Shown in pieces: positions 12,363-33,194 of a stretch of DNA of 64,000 nt; position 1 is the first letter of the stretch; each line of letters starts with the position of its first letter. Below the pieces are notes generated by a model that saw nothing but the letters and a program-made list of their open reading frames with translations, had not been told where the DNA came from and did not search any database. The position numbers were made by a program, and so were the translations under genes. The DNA comes from Pterobdella sp. o SKG-2022 (taxonomy: Eukaryota; Annelida; Clitellata; Hirudinida; Piscicolidae): contig OZ038325.1 of assembly GCA_964035795.1 (NCBI GenBank), positions 2,650,272-2,714,271 of the forward strand, read 5' to 3'.

Positions 12363-15300
12363 TTAGTTTTCGAGAAAGGAGACATATCTAGTGAGAGTTT
12401 CTAGTTTTTGGGTTTTTTCCATGGTAGGTGGAGCTTCTGCGCAAATGATTTATATAAAATATCAATGATTATAATAATGGTCATAACAAAAAAAAACTTC
12501 AATAAAAAATAAATAGCAATTTATCTCATATTTCTAGCCTCATGCAATGAGACACAAGTTGAGCGAGTAATAATACTCTAACAAATATAAAATGATGAGA
12601 AAAAAGTAGAAAAAACTAGCAATTTTTATAGATAAACAAAAACCACACATCCTTCAATGACTTTTTCACACACCCCTAACAACTGAAGCAAAGAATACAT
12701 AATGCTGAGGATGCTAGCAACAGTGAAACTTTCAAAAAAACCATTCGACCATCGTTAAATTAATCACATGCAATTACACATGCCCAAACCTTTCTTAGGG
12801 ATGATCACATACTGGCCTTCAGCTGCCTCTTCCCATCCTTTCTCTTCTAACACTGTGGCATGAAAATATAATCATTAATATATTTAAAAAAATTATTAGT
12901 ACTATTGCTATTTTATTATTATTATTATTCGTCTTTATGATATTATTATTATTATATGCTATTTTATTATTATTATTATTATTCGTCTTTATGATATTAT
13001 TATTCCACATATTCTCATTATGTCCACCCCCACTAAAACTTTAAACAAAAATCCTGATAATGATCTTTATGATTCACCTACATTATTTCACCAATGATGA
13101 TGATAATAATGATGATTCACCTTTATGATAATGATCCTGATGGATGAGTTTGGATAGAGACTCTTTGGAGATGGTCGAAAAGGCTGATGAGACCAATTTC
13201 ACTGAGCGATCGTGGGTGTCTTCTGAAGGTTTGATGAAAATGAAAAAGTAAGAAATATGAGGAAATTATGATGAGGCTAAACTTATTGAAAATTATAGCT
13301 TTTGATTCTCAATAAATGTATCAAAAATTCCTCTTATTTGATGTTTTTCGTTAAAAAGTATTGAAGAAAAATACATACGGTGTCTCTGAAAAGTTAAAAT
13401 ATAAAAGGATAAAAATATAAAAATGAAATAATAATAATCTACAAAAGATATAATACAAATATTAAATACTGTATTCTTTAAAGATATTTCATGTATTTTT
13501 TGTTTAAATAATGACTATAATAATATCAAAAAAATCAATCAATCAATCAAATCCTTTTTATAGCCCGTTTTTCTTTAGCAAAGGTTGGGCTTTTTGAAAG
13601 TTCTATCTCGAAGTCGGCCTTTCCATTCAGAGCGATCGAGTGGATCCGCACAAACCATGTCTAGCTTTCTTTTATCATTCAATATAAGCTCGTTCCAAGT
13701 CTTTTTGGGCCTACCAGGCTTCTTGCAAGTATCTAAATCCAACTTTCGCACTTGAGAGATCCAACCCACGCTACGCTCTACATGTCCAAACCACCTCATC
13801 CTGCTTGTTCGAAGAACTGCCTCAACATCCCGAATGCCAAGTTTTGAAAGGAGTGAGTAAGAGCAAACGTTGTCATTCGTTTTGATGTTGCACATCCAGC
13901 GAATCATGGCAAGGTCATTTTGTCTAAGGCGGTTCAATGTGGAAACTGTTACGGGCCATGTTTAAGCAGCATGTAACATAGCTCTTCTGACGCAGATTGA
14001 ATAGACACGGCCTCTGGTCAATAATGATAAATGACGATTAACAAGGAGTGAAAGAAGTTGGCGAAATTTAGCTCAAGCACACTTACAACGTGTTATTGAA
14101 GCAAGCTCACATCTACCACCTGCAGATAACATATTCCCAAGATAGCAGAACTCTGGGACAACTTCCAGTTTTTCATCACCAATCATCACTTCCTTTACTA
14201 ATCTCCCATCAACAGGCCGTGCTGTATCAAGGCTCGAGCGCATCAGAAGTTAAGATTCGAATTTAGAGAGCCTTTAATGCCGCTGCATTTCTTATGTACC
14301 CATTGCCTGCAGCCTCCACACTGAATACCATTTCTACCCACACCTGTTCGGCATATACCACAAAGATACTTCCAGATTTTTTCAAAACATCAAGGCAACG
14401 TATCAACTAATCATCATCATCATCGTTTTGCGTCAGTTTCTATGCTAGCATGGGTTGGACAACTAAACCTTTTAAAAGACGATAAACCAAAAAATTATAT
14501 AAAAGCAACATCAATAACAAGAATAATAATAAAAAATAATAAGTGATAATATTGAACAATTTATTACGTCAATTTATGGAAGAACTTTAATACATTTATT
14601 GAGCAAATAACAGCTATAATTTTTGATAAGTTTAGCTCTATTATAAAACAATAGCCTATGTTTTAGCTTATGGCCAATTTTTTATAAGGCTTATTACCAA
14701 TTATTAGAAATTATCGCTGTTTTTTTGCTCAATAAATGTAATAAACTTCTTCCATAAATCAACATAAAAAATTGTTTAATTTATAAGTACATTGAGATGT
14801 CTCTAAAAAGTTAAAAAATACATGATGAGCTAACTGATGAGTTGATTGATATAGATAGAAAGGTGTGGAGGGTGTTGTTGTGTCAAAAGGCATTGGTTCA
14901 GCTTGGGCCAGTCTTTGAGCCACATATGACAAGCTAACTGCCATAGGTCCTTGAGGTCTGTGTGCTCCTGTAGTTGTGGTGGATTGGGTGTAAGAGGTGG
15001 GGCTCTTACATTATCAACCTCATCCTCAACATCATCATTAAAACAATCGTTTAACATTTGTTTCTATGTTAATTGTGTTAAATATTATCATTATTTTTTG
15101 TAATCCGTTTACAGCATGATAATAACAATAAAATGATAACATAGGTTACTACCAGTTTATATACATACTTCTTTGATTGAGTCTGGGATTCTTTTCCATA
15201 AGAACTTGCATGATGTTCTGTTGATGCAAATGTGATTATTTTAAATGATGCTATTTTAAACATGCATATTAACAATGGTATAACAGGAAAAATTACACCC

Positions 15301-16104
15301 TTTGGAACATAACTAATGTGCTAACAAAACCCCAAATTTGGGTGACTGATGGTCAACTAACATACATACATATTCAATATTGGTATTTAATGAAAAAGTA
15401 TTTTTATTTATATGAAGTGTTTTTAACTTATAGATTTGAAATACAATATGAGTTAGTATAGCATCATGAACGATATGAGTCAGTAAATTGTTAATTTATG
15501 TACAAAACCATTTTTGTATGCTTTAATTATGATCTTATCATAAAAAGATTTTTGTAAGTAAAAGGCTTTTTTTTTTATAATTATAATTCAACTAGGTATA
15601 TGAGTTTTTGAGACACCCAACAACAAAAAAAAAGGAATTTTATCACCCAGATATATGTGAAAATATATTGAACAACTTATGAGCTTACAGGTCCCTGAGA
15701 ACCATGTAGGCTGCAAGAAGGCTTGAGTAAATTTCATATGAAGCAGGAAAACTCTGAAAATACAATAGTTTATTCATATAATGTTGTTATGTTAGACTGA
15801 TTGTCGGCCCCTATAGCTCAATGGTTGAGCATTAGGCTAATTATCTAAAAGTCACCGGATTCGATCCCACGTGGGCCGACAATTAGCACACTGTTCCACA
15901 GTGTGTTTTCGCTACATTAAATTTGTAGCAAGCGCTTTGATCTATAAGGAAAAGCGCTTTATAAATACCGCATTACATTACATTACTGAGTGTTTTAAGC
16001 GAAATTATGAAAATTACTTCTAATTCTTGGTTTTCCAAATCTGTCGCCATTTTATCAAAAGAAGATTGTTCTAAAATCATATCTTCCACTTGAGAATCGA
16101 CCAT
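12363..16104 (-). CDS. COPS8: COP9 signalosome complex subunit 8 (CSN8), 7 exons, complete
   Basis: CSN8 is a PCI-domain subunit of the COP9 signalosome, which removes NEDD8 from cullins (family knowledge). Minus-strand exons: 16018-16104, 15689-15753, 15169-15217, 14835-14967, 13121-13222, 12790-12852, 12363-12436. All are GT-AG and phase-consistent, coding 190 aa against about 209 in vertebrates. Recognisable blocks in order: DLENQELE near the N-terminus, YEIYSSLLAAYMVLRDL, FLWKRIPDSIKE, LKDLWQLACHMWLKDWP, KLVSSAFSTISKESLSKLI, VLEEKGWEEAAEGQYVIIP, and the C-terminal LETLTRYVSFLEN followed by TAA. The start ATG at 16102-16104 opens the first exon directly upstream of DSQVED. Introns hold a SINE (15806), a foldback element (14565), LINE debris (13563-14407) and ATT repeats. 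MRPL45 follows on the same strand. Confidence 0.93.
13270..13345. repeat. Fragment of foldback family 2
   Basis: GGCTAAACTTATTGAAAATTATAGCT followed by CTCAATAAATGTA, matching the arm of the element at 14565-14766. It lies in a COPS8 intron. Confidence 0.6.
13563..14407 (-). pseudogene. RTE/Proto-like LINE ORF2 3' half, decayed
   Basis: A 120-codon frame (13575-13937) carries the LINE C-terminal block: NDLAMIRWMCNIK, LLSKLGIRDVEAVLRTSR, MRWFGHVER, KKPGRPKKTW. Upstream, in other frames with stops, lie VVPEFCYLGNMLSAGG and LLTRGRVYSICVRRAML (13940-14200). Before them is a Cys-rich knuckle-like segment near 14290-14380 (CGICRTGVGRNGIQCGGC), as in related elements. The copy is broken by stops and frameshifts and lies antisense-neutral, in a COPS8 intron, in the same orientation as the gene. 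Confidence 0.75.
14408..14460 (-). mobile_element. Truncated RTE-type 3' tail with conserved hairpin
   Basis: The plus strand reads (CAT)n, then TTTTGCGTCAGTTTC, then TATGCTAGCATGGGTTGGAC. The near-palindromic CATGCTAGCATG block plus GAT-repeat tail matches 42368-42446, where it is the 3' end of a LINE. Here only the last ~50 bases remain. Confidence 0.6.
14565..14766. mobile_element. Foldback (MITE-like) element, family 2
   Basis: Inverted arms: TTTATGGAAGAACTTTAATACATTTATTGAGCAAA... on the left mirrors ...TTTGCTCAATAAATGTAATAAACTTCTTCCATAAA on the right, and ACGTC/ATGTT closes the ends. Related full or half copies are at 49537-49715, 30300-30428, 38743-38857, 13270-13345 and 63105-63220. 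No coding capacity. Confidence 0.75.
15806..15986 (+). mobile_element. tRNA-derived SINE copy
   Basis: A tRNA-like head (GGCCCCTATAGCTCAATGG; GGATTCGATCCC; GGGCCGACA) is followed by the shared tail ACTGTTCCACAGTGTGTTTTCGC, then AGCGCTTTATAAATACCGC and (CATTA)n. The anticodon stem is mismatched, so it is not a working tRNA gene. In COPS8 intron 1. Confidence 0.8.
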
Positions 16105-17019
16105 TTTATGCAAAAATAACTTTTTTAACAACTATTTCACTTTTAAGTCCATATCCAACTTAGCGCTTAAGTTTATTTATTTACTAAAACGTCTGTGAAT
16201 TTTTTAATATGTGGAAAAATGTTCAAAAAATTCAAAAAATATCTAAAAAAATAAAAAAGTTTTATAAAAAATATTTTCAAAAATATTGAAAAATTTTTTT
16301 TCTTGATCAATTTTGTATTGATAAGTCAAATTCAACAAAATCAAATTTTATATCGATGAAAGCTAGCCTGAATGACACAATAGACAGGCACTTCGCGATC
16401 AGGCAAGAGTATTGAAAAGCGAGCCTATAGTTTCTGAACCAATCATAGAATTTCAAAAAAATTTTGAAAAGTACTGAAATAATCATTTTTAGAAGTTTTA
16501 TGAAAAAAAACTAACATTTATCAACAAACAAAGCTTTTTGTACAATCCATGAATATTTAAACATTATGATACATGAAAATTGATTTGCATACATTTCGAT
16601 TCACTTATCAGCGTTAAAAATCCACATTTGGGGTTTTTAAAATAGATTTTAAATAAAAATATATTTGTTGTGCATAATTTTAATTATAAAAACAAATAAT
16701 AACTAATAAATTCTAACAAAATCCTAACAAAGCATATGATTGGTGCATAGCTGATTGGCTAATCTTAAAGCAATGCTTCGCAACTTGGAACTTCTTTAGA
16801 CACAATAGCATGAACAAACAAATAATATACGAAGCTTTTGGGAAAAAACTCGACCTTATGTATAAAAGTATAAACAAAAATTTATACAACACCTCAACTG
16901 CTTGAAAGTTTTTTAAAGGTTATTAGTAAAAATAATATAGGAAGAAGAAAATTTGACAAGATAGAGAGTTTCGAAGAAAAAAACTAAAAAAAAGTAGGTT
17001 TAGCATATTGGTGAAAAGA
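16105..17019. other. AT-rich intergenic DNA upstream of COPS8
   Basis: No coding exon recognised. The COPS8 promoter should lie in the first few hundred bases, but I see no motif I would commit to. Confidence 0.4.
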
Positions 17020-17535
17020 AAAGGTCATAAAAGGTTGAGAGCGGGTAGAGGATCGTAGGCCAGCACGAGATAGTATGAGGTTAGAAAGAAAAGAAGCTAA
17101 ATTTGAGAAAGTTAGTTTCTACATAAAAGTTCAAATTTTATATGAAAAACGATAGTGAATGGTAGCCAATGGAGAAAAATAAGAGATGGAGAAATGCAAG
17201 TAATTTGGAGTATAGGAGACCATGCAAGCAACAGAGTTGAAAGCTTCAGTAAAAGAAAAGAGAAACTTGAGAATGACTAGAGTATAGAGAATTGCAGTAC
17301 CCAAGGCGAGAGAGAACAAGAGAATCTTAAAAGAAGCATCAAGAAGAGATTTGTCTAATAGATGCGATGGAGGTGATAGGAACTAAGAAAAGGAACAGTA
17401 AAAATTTGAGGTTTAAAAGAAATCCAAGATTGCGAATAGTGGAGGATCAATGAACAGTATGGCCAGTAGAGCTAGTTATGGAAGTGAGAGAAGAAAGGAA
17501 AAAGTTTGACATAGAAAGATGTATAAAATTAACTT
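17020..17535 (-). pseudogene. CR1/L2/Rex-like LINE ORF2 fragment
   Basis: Minus-strand translation in shifting frames gives IRNLGFLLN, then SLVLSRLGYCNSLY, then an equivalent of SLHWLP...FKILL near 17100-17150. This is the order found near the end of the RT domain in CR1/L2/Rex elements. Several frameshifts. A SINE begins 17 bp beyond it at 17552. A larger relative lies at 28345-30240. Confidence 0.6.
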
Positions 17536-17551
17536 TTGAGGAATTAAGTTC

Positions 17552-17727
17552 GGCCCGTATAGCTCAGCTGGTAGAGCATTAGACTAATTATCTAAAATTA
17601 CCGGGTTCGATCCCGCGTGGGCCGACAACTAGCACCTGTTCCACAGTGTGTTTTCGCTACACTAAATTTGGAGCAAACGCTTTGATCTATAAAGAAAAGA
17701 GCTTGATAAATACCACATTACATAAAT
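17552..17727 (+). mobile_element. tRNA-derived SINE copy with intact cloverleaf head
   Basis: The head 17552-17626 folds as a tRNA: GGCCCGT pairs (with two wobbles) with GTGGGCC, A box AGCTCAGCTGGTAGAGC, perfect 5-bp anticodon stem TTAGA/TCTAA with loop CTAATTA (anticodon AAT, isoleucine-like), B box GGGTTCGATCCC. The tail CCTGTTCCACAGTGTGTTTTCGCTAC and ATAAATACCACATTACA is shared with the other copies, so SINE is preferred over tRNA gene. Confidence 0.8.
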
Positions 17728-18069
17728 AGAGTCACTCCAAGATAGAATAGAATTAAGGCAAAAGATTAGTTTTTGAATTGTTGAACAATTAAATGTTGCA
17801 ATATTCTCCTTCCATTCATTTCACCATAAAAGCTCTTTGAAAACATTCTATGTCAACTTGGAAACATTTGCTGTTAGTTATTAAACAAGCTTAAATCTTT
17901 GCGCTTGTGGTAGTGTTGAACTTAACGTAAAACATAAACAAAACTAAAATTAGTTGAAATGGAAATTATGGAAATAGATGAAGACCATCCATCAGAAACA
18001 ATAATAACAAGTGAATGAATTATTTTTCAAATTTCGCATCCCTTGTTTATAATTGATACATACTAACAA

Positions 18070-27935
<9,866 letters not shown>

Positions 27936-28344
27936 TTATTACAACGGTTATAATATTTCCAGGCAAGATAGGGCGTTTGTGGGCTTGAACCATTCTGAAA
28001 GAATGTATTAAATTTTAAACTAATGGGAAAAACTTTTTCTCATTTTCGAACATAAAAGCATTTATTTTTAAATAATTAAAAGTTATAGCTCATTCAACAC
28101 TAGAAGCAAGCAGATTATTTTGTCCATCTGGCGAGTAATATATAACTCGAAACAAAATTTTTTCACATCGTGTTTATTAATTGAGAATCTTATTAAAAAA
28201 TAAATACTCATTCTAAAAATCAACTTTTTATTTTGCTACTTTTCCATCAAATATTTTTATAACATTTTTGAAGAAATAATTTTTTTCAAATAATAACTAA
28301 CATTGTAACAAAAAAGCAATTTATAGTTCAGATCTATTATTATT
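27936..28344. other. Intergenic DNA 3' of the protease gene
   Basis: AT-rich, no recognised exon. AATAAA-like signals occur, but none can be singled out as the poly(A) site. Confidence 0.35.
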
Positions 28345-30240
28345 ATTATTAGTTCATTTGTAAGGTGCATAGTTTGTAAACTAGGTTTGCTGCAGAGGCG
28401 CTTGTGTAGTCCAAAGAACTAGGGTAGGGGGATGTGGCTATATAAAGGTGTTTTAAACAAATGCAGAAATGTTTAAGAAAAGTTAAGAGACGCAGGCTGA
28501 GTGAAAAATAATTCAAAAATTGGGCGCGCTTTGCGATAAAGAGCGACATGAAAGTGTTAGGAAAGACAGGCTAATGCAGCTATAAGCCAGAGTTCGAAAA
28601 CTTGAGAGATTCATGAGTTTTTCTGATAGGAAAAAGCTAATATAAGTTAGCCGGCTGATTGAAATATAGAATATTAGCGGTGAGCAACAGTAACTTGAAT
28701 TGGGTTCTTAGTGCGATGAGCAACTAATGAAGGCGACTCAAACAAGCGTGAGATGATAAGCAGTAATCGACTTGAAAGACAGTTTTGGCGCGTGATTTTA
28801 AAGATTGCAACTTAGAAATGAAACAGTTCGAAAGTCCACAAAAAAGAGTTACAATAGTCAAGCCTGGAAAGAACTAAAGAGATAGTCAAGGCAACAGCAG
28901 GGTTAAAGAGGTAGGAATTTGCGTACTTGCTTGATCGCCTGGAGATGAAAGTTGGATGCTTGTATGATATGAGAAGCAAAGTTTTTAAAGTTGAGGCTAG
29001 AATCGGAGGTTACACCTAGAACTTTCAGTTTGGACGTTATGGAAATACCAAAAAAAAACAAAAAAAAAAAAAAGTACCGTCAAAGGTGCCTTCGGTAGGA
29101 AGATGGGATTTGGAGAGAAGTATGGGACTGGCAAAACATAAATTCTCTTTTGTTGAGATTCAACATGAAGTGGTTGTTAAAAAACCAGAAATTGAGTCCG
29201 GTGATGCATTCAGAGATTTTAGTGAGACTGGGTTGAGAATGAAAATAAGAGGCACCAGTAAAAAAAGTGATATCATCAGCGAACTGACGATATGAACTGG
29301 CGTGCTTTGGATGGGTCTAGTATGAAAAGATCAAACAAATGTGAATATTTTGTTTTTATTTTTAATTTGAACTGAAGTAACAAATGACGTAATAAAAACT
29401 TGGTAATTCAAAAATTTTGAGAATGTGAGTTTGTATCATAAAAACCTTCAGAGATTAAAATAAACTCCAAAAAGTGTTTTAATTTGGGCATTAAAGAACT
29501 CATCAAAAAAACTCAAAAAAAACCAAAGATCTCAAGAACCAGAAAGTCCAAAAAAGCATTAAAATGTCTTATCAATAGAGATAACAGTATCCAAAACAGA
29601 AGAAAGGTCAAAACAATAAAATAGAGGTTAATAGAAGAAAGCATCTTTGTGAATCTTGAAGAGATGTTTCAGTAGATTCTCAAAAACCAGACTGAGAGTG
29701 TGGGAGGAGGTTGTGGCTAGTGAGATGAAGGTTGAGTTAAGTGAAGAGAAGTATTTAAGAATTGCAGGTAAAAAATATTGGAGATTTGCTCTTAATTAAA
29801 AACGACAAAAAGATCTTCTTAGAGTGAAGTGATGAGAGAGTTGAAAAAAAAATTAGAAGGGTTGAAAAAGATTAACAGAAGCAAAAAGGTCAAAATTATG
29901 ATTAGTTAAATGTTATCGATATGTACAGATTCCACATTAGGAAGAGATAAAGTGATTTTCAGAAGTTTTATTGCATCTACGTCATCAGAAAAAGTTTTAT
30001 GAGATAGAAAAAGTTAATTTGGCTTATTATTATCAGATGAATTATGATTGCTTATAATTATATTGAAAGAGATGTTTTATACTGCAAGTACCAAGATCTT
30101 GAAATTTGGTAGTATAACTATCAAAAGCTTAAAGATGATAGTTACAAAAAAAGAAAGAGGTTTGAGATGACGCTCAAAAGTTGAAAGATTTTTTAACACT
30201 TGATTAACCTCAAAACGCTGAAGAATGGGGAGAAGAAAAA
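28345..30240 (-). pseudogene. CR1/L2/Rex-like LINE ORF2, decayed, minus strand
   Basis: On the minus strand, in broken frames from high to low coordinates: a DLSSVLDTV block equivalent to DLSAAFDTVD (about 29600), FADDITFF (YADD motif, about 29290), LNLNKREFMFC (about 29170), KLKVLGVTSDSSLNFK (about 29020), HLQAIKQVRKFLP, LVLSRLDYCNSFLW (about 28860) and SLSLRLLTFLKHFCICLKHLY (28440-28500). This is the standard order of RT and C-terminal motifs of this LINE group. Numerous stops and indels make it a fossil. An A-run at 29050-29074 interrupts it. A smaller relative is at 17020-17535. Confidence 0.75.
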
Positions 30241-30299
30241 GAACCGATCCTCCCTAATAGTTAATAACCAAATTTTGTTACCTATAGTCTTTGTTTAAA

Positions 30300-30428
30300 C
30301 TGCTTCATAACCATAGTTACTAAATAACTTTTTTTCGCTAATGTTTTGTGATAAAGCTAAAGTTATCGAAAATTATAGCTACTTTTTGCTCAATAAATGC
30401 ACTAATTTTTTTTCCCATAAATTGACGT
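30300..30428. mobile_element. Half-element of foldback family 2
   Basis: ACCATAGTTACTAAATAACTTTTTTTCGCTAATG through CTCAATAAATGCACTAA to CCCATAAATTGACG. It is closely similar to 38743-38857 and shares the ATCGAAAATTATAGCT core with 14565-14766. Confidence 0.65.
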
Positions 30429-31353
30429 TGAAAACTGTTGATATTGTGGTTGAGCAAACAAAATGATACACAACTATCTATTTGCTCAGAAATCTTGAAG
30501 CAAGATTTGAGGTTTTTTGCAAATAGTTTTTGGAAATGCTGCGCCATAATTTCTATCAAAGTCTGCTCTTTTTCAGAACTTTTTTATTTTTTCGACTTGA
30601 AAATATCCTTATGGGCTCTTATTTATTTTATCAGAGCTTACGGGAAGCAACCCGATGTCTGGTCTTGCATAAAAACAAAAATATAAAGATATAAAAAGTA
30701 TTATATCAATAAAAAAAATAATAGTTATGCTTGTTATAATAAAATATTATTTATAGAAGATAATTATTTTTATGAAAACAATAATAATTATCCTGAAGAT
30801 TTGTGATGTTCTTCTGCAGCAAACAAGAACTGAAGAAACTGTGACTTGAGCTTCAATATTTCAAGTTTTTTATCCATGAAAACAAAAAAAACAAAACCGC
30901 TTTTTGTTTTGGTTCAGTAAAAACAAAAAAAATGAATATATTCATACAAACATGACCAGCTTCACACACGGTGTCTCACTGTGTGTCCACCAAACGTATC
31001 TGTTCTCATTTTAATATAACAGACTTTATTCGATTTTTTAACTCAGAGGCTGTATCAGTTTCAGAATCCATTAAAAAATGCTTCCTTTATTGACCGGCGA
31101 TGTTTTCAGGCGGTTTAGGTAGTACCAATGACGAACACACACACACACAAGCACAACGAACAGGAATGATCTACTCGATGGATCTTAACACATTAGCGCA
31201 GTGACGTCATCTTGGACACGTGTGTTTGTGTGATAACGCTTTCTTTTATTGAAGCACATAAACATACAAATATTTGAAAGCATTTGTTTGGCACAGGAAC
31301 ATATAAGAGTATTTATCTGAAACACATACGTACATATAAAAACATTAAAAAAA

Positions 31354-31512
<159 letters not shown>

Positions 31513-31796
31513 TGTACACAAAATGTGCAGATATAAGACAGTTTGTTTTGTGTCATAGCATCTTGGCTGGTCTTCATGATAAAACGAGATTAAAGAATAA
31601 AAAATAGATACAATTAAAAGAAAAATTAAAAATAAACTTTTGAGAAAGTACAGAGTTATTTAACTACTTATAGCTTTTGTTTCTGAACTTTTCGTCAAAG
31701 TTTAAAACAATAATAAACATAAAATACTATTATTGTTATTATTATTATTTATTATTACTGTTATGGACTTTTTTATGTGTTATGTTGATATGTAGG

Positions 31797-32168
31797 ATAA
31801 CATGAAACAGGGTCCATTTTTGATGAAGCTCTTGGATTGAACACAGCAGAAAGAAGGACTACTGAAAGACTTTTTACTACGACTAAAATTGATACTTATA
31901 CTAATAGTACTACTTTATCAAACATTACTGTCATTGGTACTACTACAACAGCACTAGAGTAATTGAAACTATCAAAATTACGGCAAAATCTTCACTTATC
32001 GATACTACTATTACCCTCTGAAGCAATTCTACACTTATTGTTACAAATGCCTCAAACCCTACTACAACTAATACTGTTACCAGCACTACTACTACATGAA
32101 GAACTAAATATAAAGCTATTGAAACGACAACAACTTCTGGAATATGAAGAGTGCTATATCAAAATATG
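31797..32168 (+). other. Thr-rich coding-like stretch with internal stops
   Basis: A frame opening after a TAG at about 31793 reads HETGSIFDEALGLNTAE and then a Thr/Ser-rich, mucin-like run (ERLFTTTKIDTYTNSTTL, TVIGTTTTALE) before a TAA near 31961. The ACT/ACA-rich texture continues for 150 bp beyond with further stops. It could be a decayed mucin-like exon or ACT-rich low complexity. No family recognised. Confidence 0.25.
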
Positions 32169-32169
32169 A

Positions 32170-33190
32170 AAATTAAGTGAACGGTTTAAATTAAAATGAA
32201 TATTAGTTGAAAGGGATAAATATATAATAAAAAAATAAAAAGAAAAATATAAGAAAAAATAATCAAAAGAAGCAAAGATAATGAAAGATGATAAAAGATA
32301 ATAAATGTTGATAAAAAAGAAAAAAATAGATGGTTATATACAACAAAAGGATTCAAAAAACAAATATTAAATAAATAATATGTTCAACTCATTTAACGCC
32401 AGATCACAATTAATTTACACACTCATCATATTTGATTGGTGCTGTAAATAAATGCCAATCAAATGCTTTGAAAAAAGGACTTTAGACTTATTTACAAAAG
32501 ACTACTTTCAGCATTAGGATAATTCAATTTTTGGGAGGAAACGAGGTTAAATATTGGAACTGTAATAATAGAAAAATAATAAAAAGAAAAGAAATATTGA
32601 AAAATACGAATAATAAAAAGTAATATTGAAAAAACAAATGGAATAAAGAAAAAAAGCAATTTTGAAAACAATATACTTTGGTAAAAAACTTTCTATAATT
32701 TTTATATTTTAACAAATAAAAAATTTGTATAATTTATATAAAATATTATTATTTGAATTTTGCATATTTTTGACATCTCACATGAGCTTAGGCATGTTAT
32801 ATAAAGCAAGTTATCTGTTACACCTTAGCAACAATTATAAATTAAGGAAAATAATTATGAAGATTGAATTGAATAATAATAAAAAGAATAATAAAATGAA
32901 ATAAATTAAAAATTAGAATAAAAATAAAAAATATTAATAAAATAAAATAAATAAATCCTAATAAAAATATTAAAAATAATGGAAGCAACTCACATACATA
33001 AGCTCTATACTTCAAAAGTTTGTTCCACTGTTGACCTCCACAAAGACCAAGGGCTGAACCATCATTATCTCATGTTAGACTCACTTCTGGAATGAGATTC
33101 CATTCTTGAAACAACTGAAAAAAAAATTGTTACTGTACAAAACCTACAAATACTTTAATAAAGTGGTTTGATGGATAAAATCTTCCACAA
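32170..33190. other. AT-rich intergenic DNA
   Basis: A-rich on the plus strand, no clear exon. It precedes the Ig gene start at 33195. Confidence 0.4.
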
Positions 33191-33194
33191 AATC

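Noticed and set aside
17552..17626. Functional tRNA-Ile(AAT) gene
   Set aside because: The cloverleaf is intact, but the downstream tail is shared with three other dispersed copies, so SINE is the better reading.
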